Origin: Planctomycetales bacterium 4484_123
Lineage (GTDB): Bacteria > Planctomycetota > Phycisphaerae > SM23-33
Assembly (NCBI GenBank): GCA_002049885.1
Contig: MVCS01000105.1
Location: 1-9,387, forward strand
Direction: 5' to 3'
DNA length: 9,387 bases
The notes beneath the pieces were generated by a model, which had not been told where the DNA came from, made no database searches, and saw nothing but the letters and a program-made list of their open reading frames with translations. Position numbers and translations under genes: made by a program. Shown one piece after another: positions 1 to 6,317 of the stretch. Position 1 is the stretch's first letter. The number at the start of each line of letters is the position of its first letter.

Positions 1-9
1 GGTGGCGAG

Positions 10-1197
10 ATGATGGCAAGACCCGTATGTGTGCTGCTGGTTCTGGCAATGGCGGGCGTGGTGGTGCTGGCCGCGGACGCCGGGCAGAAGGTGGTTGTGC
101 TCAAGAACGGAAGGCGCTTCACCGGGCAGGTCACCAAGACCAAGGACGGCTACGAGATCCAGACCCGCATGGGCACGGTTATCATCGCCGCCGACCAGGT
201 CCTGCGACTTGAGGACGCCGTCAGCCCCAAGCAGGAGTTTCAGCGGAGGCTGGCCAAGATCGCCCCCACCGATACCGCCTCGCTGTATCGCCTGGCTTCC
301 TGGGCCCGGGACAACCAGCTCCTGACCGAGTCCCGCGACCTGCTCAAGAAGATCCTCCAGCGCAACCCTGACCACGAGAACGCCGCGTTGTTGCTGCGGC
401 TGGTGGAGATCAGCCTTGCCGGCAGGCGTCCCGTGGGGCCTTCCACCACTCGGCCCGAGTCGGGCCCGAAGACGCCGAAGATCGACCATTCCCGGCTGCT
501 GCCTCAAGATGCCATCTATCGCATCCGGCTGCTGGAGCTGTCCGAGGCGGACCGCGTCCCGGTCGAGTTCCGCAACAAGGTGCTGGATCGCTTCATCGAG
601 TCCATGAAGGGCATCGACATGTTCGCCCGCCGTGACGGCGAGAGGCGGTTCCGTCGCCTCTCGAGGGTCCGCCAGGTGCTGTACATCCTCCAGCAGACCG
701 ACCGCTCCGACGCGGCCATCCGCGATGACATCCTCGTCAAGGCCGACCCCAACAAGATGAAGATCTTCCGGTCGCGGGTCTGGCCGATCATCCAGGCCAG
801 TTGTGCCCGGCCAAGCTGTCATGGCGGGGCCAAGGGCGCCGGGAAGTTCAAGCTCTTCGACCTGCCCGTCACCGATGACCGCGTGGCCTACACCAACTTC
901 TACATCCTGCACGCCTGGTCGCAGGGCGGGGCGCGGATGATCGACCGCGACGAGCCCAGCCGTTCCAGGCTGCTCCAGGCCGGTCTGCCGAAATCCATCG
1001 CCAAGCCCGGTCTGGGCCATCCCAAGCCGCTCAACCCGCCGGTCTTCTCCAGCCCTCGGGACCGGAACTATCGGTTGATCGAGCAGTGGATCAGATCGCT
1101 CACCTCTCCGCTGCTGCCGCCGGGATATCGCGTGAAATACACGATTCCTAACCTGGGCACGAAGCCGACCGCGACGGCACCAGCCGCGGGGCCGTAA
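10..1197 (+). CDS. Secreted TPR-like protein with C-terminal cytochrome-like CHGG domain
   Basis: Predicted exported protein of 395 residues; no enzymatic role can be assigned. Residues 1 to about 22 form a signal peptide (hydrophobic run VCVLLVLAMAGVVVLAADA). Residues about 30-70 form a small beta-rich domain (KNGRRFTGQV, then GYEIQTRMGTVIIAADQV and a Leu-Glu end) of a kind common in planctomycete exported proteins. Residues about 77-135 look like one or two TPR-type helical pairs. A Pro/Thr-rich linker follows. The C-terminal half holds C265-ARPS-C270-H271-GG, a C-x4-C-H version of a heme-binding motif, then a conserved-looking DRDEPSRSRLLQAGLP segment and an RDRNYRLIEQWIRSL helix, typical of planctomycete proteins with cytochrome-like domains. 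Heme binding is inference. Two ATGs stand in tandem (10 and 13); the ribosome-binding region is at the window edge, so the exact start is uncertain. The next gene begins 45 nt downstream on the same strand. Confidence 0.85.
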   Translation: MMARPVCVLLVLAMAGVVVLAADAGQKVVVLKNGRRFTGQVTKTKDGYEIQTRMGTVIIAADQVLRLEDAVSPKQEFQRRLAKIAPTDTASLYRLASWARDNQLLTESRDLLKKILQRNPDHENAALLLRLVEISLAGRRPVGPSTTRPESGPKTPKIDHSRLLPQDAIYRIRLLELSEADRVPVEFRNKVLDRFIESMKGIDMFARRDGERRFRRLSRVRQVLYILQQTDRSDAAIRDDILVKADPNKMKIFRSRVWPIIQASCARPSCHGGAKGAGKFKLFDLPVTDDRVAYTNFYILHAWSQGGARMIDRDEPSRSRLLQAGLPKSIAKPGLGHPKPLNPPVFSSPRDRNYRLIEQWIRSLTSPLLPPGYRVKYTIPNLGTKPTATAPAAGP

Positions 1198-1199
1198 CG

Positions 1200-1216
1200 G
1201 CCTCCGCCCGGGAGGC
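1200..1216 (+). terminator. Hairpin just after the first gene
   Basis: GCCTCC (1200-1205) pairs exactly with GGAGGC (1211-1216) across a 5-nt loop, three bases after the TAA stop. No T-tract follows, so this is not a classical intrinsic terminator. It may attenuate read-through into the next gene, protect the 3' end, or be chance in GC-rich DNA. Confidence 0.25.
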
Positions 1217-1242
1217 AGCCGTGGCCCGGGGGCATATCATCC

Positions 1243-1899
1243 GTGCAGTATGTCTTCTTGGTCATCCTGTTGGGCGCCCTGGCCGTGGGCCTTGGCGTGC
1301 TGGGGTGGTTGGGCTTTGCTCAGCGGCGCCGGCGCCGCGGCCTGATGCGGGCCGCCCACCACATGGGGCTGAAATTCTCACCGGAGGATCCCTTCGAGTT
1401 GAGCCAGCGGTACCCGGGATTCGTGCTGGCCTCCGCCGGCCACAGTCAGCGTGCCGAGAACGTCCTCTACGGACAGCACCGGGGCTGGCTTGTGCGCCTG
1501 TGCGACTACAGTTTCGAGACGGGCCACGGCACGCAGCGGACTGCACGGCGCTATAGCCTGATGGTGGTGGACACGGATATGGAGCTGCCGGCCACGCTGA
1601 TGTGGCATATCCAGGACGCTGCCCAGATTCCCCTCGAAGCGGCCGGGCCGGCAGCGCGCGTGGGGCCCTGGCTGGTGACCGGAGAGGTGGCCTTCGCGGC
1701 TGTTCTGGCGGAGGCCTTCGCGGAGCTGGGTGAGCAGCTGCCGGTGAGCATCCAGACCTCCCGGCGGTTCATCATGCTTTGCTCCGCTCGGCGATTGAGA
1801 CCCGCCGAGCTGGAGGGGTGGCTTGCCTCGGCAGTGGCCGGTCTGTGCCGCCTGCGGCCGGCGGCGGCACCGGCCTTGTCGGACGGGACGAGAGCCTAG
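1243..1899 (+). CDS. Membrane-anchored protein of unknown function
   Basis: A 218-residue protein I cannot assign to a named family. A GTG start at 1243 places a hydrophobic segment at residues 3-26, followed directly by a basic run (QRRRRRG, residues 27-33). This predicts a single N-terminal membrane anchor with the rest in the cytoplasm by the positive-inside rule. The soluble part contains an ENVLYG segment near residues 72-77, a GW..RLCDYSFETG.GT stretch (81-97) followed by a strand-like YSLMVVD (104-110), then alternating strands and helices ending in a C-terminal helix near 185-205. The pattern 'W-V-x-x-Asp-Tyr-x-Phe, Gly-x-Gly, then a hydrophobic strand' resembles uncharacterised bacterial membrane proteins that carry an FDY-type motif; that is a memory-based comparison only. 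Shine-Dalgarno support is weak (GGGGG near 1228-1232). It probably shares a transcript with the upstream gene. Confidence 0.75.
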   Translation: MQYVFLVILLGALAVGLGVLGWLGFAQRRRRRGLMRAAHHMGLKFSPEDPFELSQRYPGFVLASAGHSQRAENVLYGQHRGWLVRLCDYSFETGHGTQRTARRYSLMVVDTDMELPATLMWHIQDAAQIPLEAAGPAARVGPWLVTGEVAFAAVLAEAFAELGEQLPVSIQTSRRFIMLCSARRLRPAELEGWLASAVAGLCRLRPAAAPALSDGTRA

Positions 1900-1961
1900 C
1901 AGGCAACGGCGGGGCGCGTGGGCTCGGCTGGCGGTTGCGGCGGCCACGGCGGGCAGCGCGG

Positions 1962-1990
1962 TTGCAGCCGGTCGGCGTTTCTGGTAAAAG
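1962..1990 (+). promoter_or_regulatory. Candidate sigma-70-type promoter for the lipoprotein gene
   Basis: TTGCAG (1962-1967) and TAAAAG (1985-1990) are separated by exactly 17 nt, and TGG precedes the -10 hexamer, giving an extended -10 (TGn). The hexamers match consensus at only 3/6 and 4/6 positions. Transcription would start near 1997, leaving a short leader with the ribosome-binding site. The 123-nt gap before this gene fits a new transcription unit. Confidence 0.3.
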
Positions 1991-2006
1991 AGCCGAGACG
2001 CCCTTG

Positions 2007-2014
2007 TTAGGAGG
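2007..2014 (+). promoter_or_regulatory. Strong Shine-Dalgarno fixing the GTG start at 2023
   Basis: TTAGGAGG ends 8 nt before the GTG at 2023. This is near-ideal complementarity and spacing, and decides the start of the lipoprotein gene, whose signal peptide then begins with MRHGK. Confidence 0.7.
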
Positions 2015-2022
2015 CCCTGGAC

Positions 2023-3695
2023 GTGCGACATGGAAAGTGCCTGCTGGCGGTGTGGCTGGCCTCGACGATGCTGGCCGGGTGCGGCGATTCCAAAATGGTC
2101 AAGGCCAGGAAGGAGCTGGGCAGGCGGGTGGACGAGGCCCGGCGACTGCACAGTCACGCCGTGGCCCTGCTGGCCAATCCTGCCTACGTGGACACCGTGA
2201 CCGGCCAGGGGTTTCCCTCGGCCGAGAAGGTCCTTCTCAAGCCCGACAGCCCTTTGGCCGGCAGGATCGGCGGCAGCGTGGTGGGCAAGGTGACTCGGGT
2301 GGGCGCGACCTATCGGGTGGAGACCCGCACCGGCAAGGTCTACACCATCCCCGCGGCGCAGGTCCGGAGCATCGAGGCATATCCTGTGCCGGACGCGGAA
2401 ATCAAGGTCCCCACCCAGCCCATTGAGCCGCAGCGGTCAATCAAGCTGCTGGAGCGGGCACGCAAGCTGCTCGAGGAGGCGCTGGCGGACTGGCCCGAGG
2501 CGCCGGTCGGCAGCAGGGCCGACGTGGCGCAATTGCTGGGCGACGTGGAGTACGCTCGCGGGCGCTTCATTGCGGATGCGGCCCAGCGACTGCGCAGGCA
2601 GGCCGAGGACATGCACGTCAGGGCCCGCACGCTGCTTCGGACGGCACGCAACCGGGCCGTCGTCGTCAGCTTCAACAGGAAACTTGCGGCCATGCCGCGC
2701 GAAAAGTTGCTGGCCCTGCGCGAGCAGACCCAAAAGACCCTGGCGGCGAAGAACGCAGAGGTCAAGGCCCTGGATGCGAAGATCGTCCGCCTGCAGAACG
2801 AGATCCAGGCCCTGGCCGCCAAGAACAAGGCCCTCACTCGCCGAATCCGTCAGCTTCGCGCTCGCAGCGAGCTGGCCACGGGGCGAAAGCGCCTGGAGTT
2901 GGCCAAGCAGGCCCATGTCCTGGAGAGGCAGGAGAACGCCAATACCGGGCAGATTGAGGCCAAGAGGGACAGCATCGCGAATCTCACCGTGGACAGGGCC
3001 TTTGCCCGCCGGGCCGCCCAGGCCGCCCAGGCCAGGTTGCAGGTCCTGGAGCAGTCTCTTTCGGACATGGCCAAGGTCAAGCAGGACAGCGACCGGGCCG
3101 GCCGGGAGGCCGGGGCCGGAGTGGAGCGGACCATGCGCAAGGTGGGCGCCCTGGCGGCGAAGGTGGTCGAGCACTGCCGCAGCGTCCTGGAGCGGGAGGG
3201 GGCCGCCCTGGAGGCCATGGCCGCAGCCGCCAAGCACTACGGCGCCGCCTGCGAGTACCTGCGGGCCGAGAGCCAGGCCGCCGTCGAGGCCATCAAACTG
3301 CCAAGGCCGCGGGGCTGGCCATTCCGGCGGTGGTGGCCCAGCTCAGGGCCTTCAAGGCCAAGGACTCCGAGACGCGGGAGCTGGCGGAGAAGGATTACAA
3401 AGCGGCCGAGGACGGCCTGCTGGTTGTGCTCCGGTCTCACCTGGACGACAGGACGGTCGGGCGGAGTCCCGGCGAGGGAATTGGCCGGAACATCCGTTGG
3501 ATTTACCAGGGTCAGTTGGCCGACACCTATCTGGGGCACTACCGCCTTACGGGCGACAAGGCGGTGCTGGCGCAGGCCCAGGAGTTCGTGGACAAGGCGC
3601 TGGAAGGCAGGGAGCTGTCGCCATACCTCACGCCGGTCAGGCGGCTGAAGGCCCTGATAACGGACTCCATCAAGGCAAAGGGGGCGGGCTCGTAG
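2023..3695 (+). CDS. Coiled-coil lipoprotein, reading frame broken near 3297
   Basis: Predicted exported lipoprotein, function unknown. The signal peptide has a clear lipobox, L17-A18-G19-C20, so lipidation at Cys20 is expected. Residues about 84-122 are a small beta domain (GGSVVGKV, YRVETRTGKVYTIPAAQVRSIE) matching that of the first gene. A helical region with an ERARKLLEEALADWPE TPR-like helix follows, then a long coiled coil from about 225 to 365, rich in Lys, Glu, Gln, Ala and Leu heptads. The frame opened at 2023 runs to a stop at 3648, but after residue about 425 (AAA at 3295-3297) it becomes a Trp/Arg/Pro-rich nonsense sequence. The protein-like, GC3-rich sequence continues in the -1 frame from ACT at 3297 to the TAG at 3693-3695. 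The joined product would be about 557 residues. Either one base was lost here (for example AAAA to AAA) by mutation or assembly error, or the gene is a recent pseudogene. If taken literally, the encoded product is 541 residues with an aberrant tail. Confidence 0.8.
3297..3695 (+). pseudogene. Displaced C-terminal part of the coiled-coil lipoprotein
   Basis: This is the real C-terminal segment of the preceding lipoprotein, out of frame with it by one base. It reads TAKAAGLAIPAVVAQLRAF and continues through an EKDYKAAEDGLLVVLRSHLDD helix pair and an IRWIYQGQLADTYLGHYRLT segment. It ends in a TPR-like repeat (KAVLAQAQEFVDKALEGREL) and a Lys-rich tail. Codons are strongly G/C-ending, as in its neighbours, whereas the overlapping frame to 3648 is full of Arg, Trp and Pro. 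A GTG at 3330 could start translation, but it has no good ribosome-binding site and sits inside the interrupted gene, so I do not regard it as an independent gene. Confidence 0.75.
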
Positions 3696-3700
3696 TGCCG

Positions 3701-3780
3701 CTGCCCTGTCCGCCGCGGGCCTGACGGCGGGCCGTATCGTCCCTCCGGCCGGGCGAGCGCCGGCGGTGTGAGCAGGGCAG
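3701..3780 (+). terminator. GC-rich inverted-repeat region after the lipoprotein gene
   Basis: CTGCCCTG (3701-3708) is the exact reverse complement of CAGGGCAG (3773-3780). Inside it, CCGCCG (3710-3715) can pair with CGGCGG (3725-3730). The segment could fold into a branched structure 3' of the gene. No T-tract is present; termination is a guess from position. Confidence 0.2.
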
Positions 3781-3903
3781 TCGTGGTGCGCGGCAGCGGT
3801 TCTCTGGCCGTGAAACCGGCCGGTATAGTCTTGCGTTTTCTGCCACTAGGGGGCATAATAGACAATTGAGATCGGCTGGTTTCGACGTGAGCGCCGGCCG
3901 GCG
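3745..3903. repeat. Three CCGGCCGG palindromes around the sigma-factor promoter
   Basis: The 8-bp palindrome CCGGCCGG occurs at 3745-3752, 3816-3823 and 3894-3901. The second lies in a 10-bp perfect palindrome, ACCGGCCGGT (3815-3824), just upstream of the candidate -35. The third lies in a 12-bp perfect palindrome, CGCCGGCCGGCG (3892-3903), downstream of the candidate start. Spacings are 71 and 78 nt. They could be operator half-site pairs, but GC-rich DNA produces such words by chance; two further copies lie inside coding regions (near 3100 and at 7278). Confidence 0.35.
3831..3859 (+). promoter_or_regulatory. Candidate promoter of the HTH-sigma factor gene
   Basis: TTGCGT (3831-3836) and CATAAT (3854-3859) are separated by exactly 17 nt. 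The -10 matches consensus at 5/6, the -35 at 3/6. The surrounding 40 nt are locally AT-rich in a GC-rich region. Transcription would begin near 3866, giving a leader of roughly 90 nt that contains the third CCGGCCGG palindrome. Confidence 0.45.
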
Positions 3904-3945
3904 AAAAGCGCACTGCACGGGGCGGGAGCCCGTGGCCTCGGCCGC

Positions 3946-3952
3946 GGGAGGG
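3946..3952 (+). promoter_or_regulatory. Shine-Dalgarno for the ATG at 3958
   Basis: GGGAGGG ends 5 nt before the ATG at 3958 and supports that start for the HTH-sigma factor. Confidence 0.55.
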
Positions 3953-3957
3953 CAGCC

Positions 3958-5631
3958 ATGCCCAGCTACGTGAGCAAGCCGATGGAAGAGCTGGCGAAGC
4001 AGCTAACCGCCGGCCTTGTGCGCTTGCGGAGGGGGTACATCGACTCGGCCGAGGCCCTGCTGCGGATCATCAAGCCGGGGCTGGAGTATCCCTACGAGTT
4101 CGTGGTGTACCGTCTTACCGGCTACAGGCCGGCCCGGGGCGGCCCTGCGGAGGCCATTCCCGCCCACGCCCTGCGACACGACCTGCTGGTGCTCATTCTG
4201 GATTTGTGCAACAGCATCCATCTGCCAGTCGGCGTTTACGATGAGCCGGTGTACGACACGGCCCAGTTGGCCCGGCGGTTCAAGGTTTCCACCAAGACCA
4301 TCCAGCGCTGGCGCCGGCGGGGACTGGTGGCCCGGCGGCTGGTGTTCCCCGATGGCCGGAGGCGGATAGCCTTCCTGGCCAGCTCGGTGCGCGAGTTCGT
4401 GGAGCGTCGCCGCCGGCGGACGCTGCGCTCGGTCCGTTTCAGCCAACTGAGCCCGCAGGAGCGCTGCGAGATCATCCGGCAGGCCAGACGCCTGGTGGCC
4501 GAGACGGGCTGGCGGCTGAACCAGGTGGCCAGGCATCTTTCCGAACAGACCGGCAGGGCGGCGGAGACCATTCGCTACACCATCCGCCGACACGATCGCG
4601 AGAACCCTGGCGAGGCGGTCTTTCCCGGCCACGAGGCGCCGCTGGGCGGGGCGGCCAAGGAGGTCATCTATCGCTGTTTCCTTCAGGGCGTGCCGGTGGC
4701 TTCGCTGGCCCGGACGTACCACCGCAGCCGGGGGAGCATCTATCGCATAGTCAACGAGATGCGGGCTCAGCAACTGCTCAAGCGGAAGATAGAGTACGTT
4801 TACAACCCCCAGTTCGACCTGCCCAACGCCGAGAAGTGGATACTGGAGGATCCCCCCGAGCCTGAGGGACAAGCCGCCAAGCCAAGGTGCGTCCGCGCGC
4901 CCAAGGACCTGCCGCCTTACCTGCGCCGGCTGTACGAGGTGCCCCTGCTCAGCCCGGTGCAGGAGCGCAGCCTATTCCTGAAATACAACTTCCTGAAGTA
5001 CAAGGCCGATCAGCTTCGCCAGCAGTTGGACCTCAGCAGTCTGCGCTCCTCGCAGCTCCGCAGGATCGAGCAGCTCCTGATGCAGGCCGACGCGGTCAAG
5101 AACCAGATCATCCGCGCCAACCTCCGCCTGGTGGTCTCCATCGCCAAGAAGCACCTCAGCGGGCCGCAGAGCCTCTTCGAGCTCATCAGCGACGGCAACC
5201 TCTCACTGATGCGCGCCATTGAGAAGTTCGACTGCTCTCGCGGGTACAAGTTCTCGACGTACGCCTCCTGGGCCATCATGAAGAACTTCGCCCGCTCCGT
5301 GCCGCGCGAGCGTTACCTGTTGGATCGGTTCGTCACCGGCATGGACGACGTGGCCGAGCTGGCCGCCAGCGCCCGCAGCTACGACCCCCGGGCCACCACG
5401 CAGGCGGAGCTGAGGGAGTCGCTGGAGGTGGTGCTGGCTCAACTGTCCGCGCGGGAGCGGGCCATCATCGTCCGGCACTTCGGGCTGGGCGAGGGCCGGC
5501 TGCCCGAGACGCTCGAACAGCTCAGCCAGAGCCTGGGGATCTCCAAGGAGCGGGTCCGGCAGATCGAGCACAAGGCCATGGCGAAGCTTCGGGACCTGCT
5601 CCGGCCAGTGCAGGCCGACTTGCTGCGCTAG
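3958..5631 (+). CDS. Sigma-70 family factor fused to N-terminal helix-turn-helix modules
   Basis: A 557-residue RNA polymerase sigma factor of the sigma-70 family with a DNA-binding extension, expected to recruit core polymerase to specific promoters. Residues 1-95 are an N-terminal helical region without a recognised fold. Residues about 99-150 are a MerR/excisionase-like HTH (YDTAQLARRFKVSTKTIQRW, then a GRRRIAFLASSVREFVERR wing and helix). Residues 164-212 are a second HTH-like unit (LSPQERCEIIRQARRL through AAETIRYTIRRHD), and 232-264 a third (VASLARTYHRSRGSIYRIVNEM). Region 1.2 lies near 318-345 (LPPYLRRLYEVPLLSPVQE), region 2 at about 378-447 (IIRANLRLVVSIAKKH, FELISDGNLSLMRAIEKFD, GYKFSTYASWAIMKNFAR) and region 4 at about 484-552 (LSARERAIIVRHFGLGEG, SKERVRQIEHKAMAKL). 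Only about 36 residues separate regions 2 and 4, so region 3 is nearly absent. I recall similar HTH-sigma proteins in Phycisphaerae. It stands alone and converges with the next gene, 37 nt away. Confidence 0.92.
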   Translation: MPSYVSKPMEELAKQLTAGLVRLRRGYIDSAEALLRIIKPGLEYPYEFVVYRLTGYRPARGGPAEAIPAHALRHDLLVLILDLCNSIHLPVGVYDEPVYDTAQLARRFKVSTKTIQRWRRRGLVARRLVFPDGRRRIAFLASSVREFVERRRRRTLRSVRFSQLSPQERCEIIRQARRLVAETGWRLNQVARHLSEQTGRAAETIRYTIRRHDRENPGEAVFPGHEAPLGGAAKEVIYRCFLQGVPVASLARTYHRSRGSIYRIVNEMRAQQLLKRKIEYVYNPQFDLPNAEKWILEDPPEPEGQAAKPRCVRAPKDLPPYLRRLYEVPLLSPVQERSLFLKYNFLKYKADQLRQQLDLSSLRSSQLRRIEQLLMQADAVKNQIIRANLRLVVSIAKKHLSGPQSLFELISDGNLSLMRAIEKFDCSRGYKFSTYASWAIMKNFARSVPRERYLLDRFVTGMDDVAELAASARSYDPRATTQAELRESLEVVLAQLSARERAIIVRHFGLGEGRLPETLEQLSQSLGISKERVRQIEHKAMAKLRDLLRPVQADLLR

Positions 5632-5668
5632 GACACGTCGCTGCCTCTTTCCTCGCCGGCCGCCGGCC

Positions 5669-6184
5669 CTATCTGCGGGTGGAGAAGAGGATCACCGAGA
5701 TCGCCAGCAGCCCCAGTGACAGCACCGTCAGGCCCGTGCGCGTGGTCTCATCGTCCAGCCACCTGCCCGCACGAACCAGGACGTTCTCGGCCGGAGCCGG
5801 CGGCGAGAGGGCGTCGCGCATGATCCTTTCGGGCACGCTGCGATCGCCGGCCTGGGGCACTTCGATCCGCCTGGCGTGCAGCGGGGTGTAGTTGTAGTGG
5901 CGCATGACCTGGCGCGCCCGGAGGACCGGATCCGTCCGCAGCCCCTCCAGCAGCCGGTCGTTGTACCGCGCCAGGCGCTTCTCGCAGTCGAGCTGATGGG
6001 CCAGGGCCGCCGACTGGGCCCGCAGCTCGGCCAGGGCGGCGTACTCCGGCAGCAGCACCGCGCAGGCCATGGCGGCCACGGCGGCGGTCGAAAAGAGCAC
6101 GAACAGGATCACTCGCACCCCCGGGCTGGCAGGGCCCTCCCTGCCGTCGCCCGCCGTCACTTGGGCCCCCGCGTTTTTGCTCAT
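5669..6184 (-). CDS. Two-TM protein with FtsB/DivIC-like first half
   Basis: A 171-residue membrane protein of uncertain function. After a polar N-terminus come a hydrophobic segment at residues 24-46 (VRVILFVLFSTAAVAAMACA), a helical coiled-coil-like segment at about 47-83 (LPEYAALAELRAQSAALAHQ and onward), an LRTDPVLRARQVMRHYNYTP motif at 82-101, a linker, and a second membrane segment at 150-168 followed by STRR. One TM, then a coiled coil, then 'Leu-x-Thr-Asp-Pro ... Ala/Arg ... Tyr-x-x-Pro' is the layout of FtsB/DivIC septum proteins. Those lack a second C-terminal TM, so this may be a planctomycete variant or an unrelated protein. The start at 6184 has an AGGGAAGG ribosome-binding site and its own promoter candidate. 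It lies 131 nt downstream of the nuclease gene. Confidence 0.78.
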   Translation of the reverse strand: MSKNAGAQVTAGDGREGPASPGVRVILFVLFSTAAVAAMACAVLLPEYAALAELRAQSAALAHQLDCEKRLARYNDRLLEGLRTDPVLRARQVMRHYNYTPLHARRIEVPQAGDRSVPERIMRDALSPPAPAENVLVRAGRWLDDETTRTGLTVLSLGLLAISVILFSTRR

Positions 6185-6187
6185 CGG

Positions 6188-6195
6188 CCTTCCCT
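6188..6195 (-). promoter_or_regulatory. Ribosome-binding site of the two-TM gene
   Basis: Read on the minus strand, AGGGAAGG lies 3 nt before the ATG at 6184 (its AGGGA core about 6 nt away). It supports this start codon. Confidence 0.45.
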
Positions 6196-6207
6196 GGCAG
6201 TACCAGA

Positions 6208-6222
6208 CCCGTCCTGAACGGG
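6208..6222. other. Inverted repeat between promoter and start of the two-TM gene
   Basis: CCCGT (6208-6212) and ACGGG (6218-6222) form a 5-bp inverted repeat with a 5-nt centre. It covers the expected transcription start of the two-TM gene, so an operator or a leader hairpin is possible; this is positional inference only. Confidence 0.25.
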
Positions 6223-6225
6223 ACC

Positions 6226-6254
6226 TTTATAACAACCCAGCGTCGCCCTGCCCA
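6226..6254 (-). promoter_or_regulatory. Candidate extended -10 promoter for the two-TM gene
   Basis: On the minus strand TGGGCA (6254-6249) is followed after 17 nt by TATAAA (6231-6226). TGT immediately precedes the -10, giving an extended -10 element. Consensus matches are 4/6 and 5/6. Transcription would start near 6219, about 35 nt before the ATG. It would let this gene be expressed independently of the nuclease gene. Confidence 0.45.
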
Positions 6255-6294
6255 GCATGTCCCGCTGAATTCCCTATCGGCCAGGACCGCCGCA

Positions 6295-6317
6295 GAGGGC
6301 GAATCTGTTTTGCCCTC
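6295..6317 (-). terminator. Hairpin overlapping the stop of the nuclease gene
   Basis: GAGGGC (6295-6300) pairs with GCCCTC (6312-6317) across an AT-rich 11-nt loop. The stem overlaps the nuclease stop codon (6316-6318 on the minus strand). No T-tract follows in the direction of transcription, so termination is weakly supported. Confidence 0.25.

Noticed and set aside
1378..2157. A 259-codon minus-strand frame across the membrane protein gene and the next promoter region
   Set aside because: It lacks domain-like composition and runs through two well-supported plus-strand genes, so it is a shadow frame.
3295..3301. Programmed -1 ribosomal frameshift in the lipoprotein gene
   Set aside because: No X XXY YYZ heptamer is in phase and no internal Shine-Dalgarno is evident just upstream; a single-base loss explains the data more simply.
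2423..3724. A 433-codon plus frame overlapping the lipoprotein gene
   Set aside because: It is Arg/Pro/Ser/Trp-rich without structure, while the coiled coil is read in the 2023 frame.
4003..4872. A 289-codon minus-strand frame opposite the sigma factor
   Set aside because: It lies entirely antisense to clear HTH and sigma sequence and looks like codon-bias noise.
5654..5667. GCCGGC-rich inverted repeat between the convergent sigma and two-TM genes
   Set aside because: It is only a run of overlapping short palindromes without a T-tract; it could be a bidirectional terminator, but I cannot separate it from GC-rich background.
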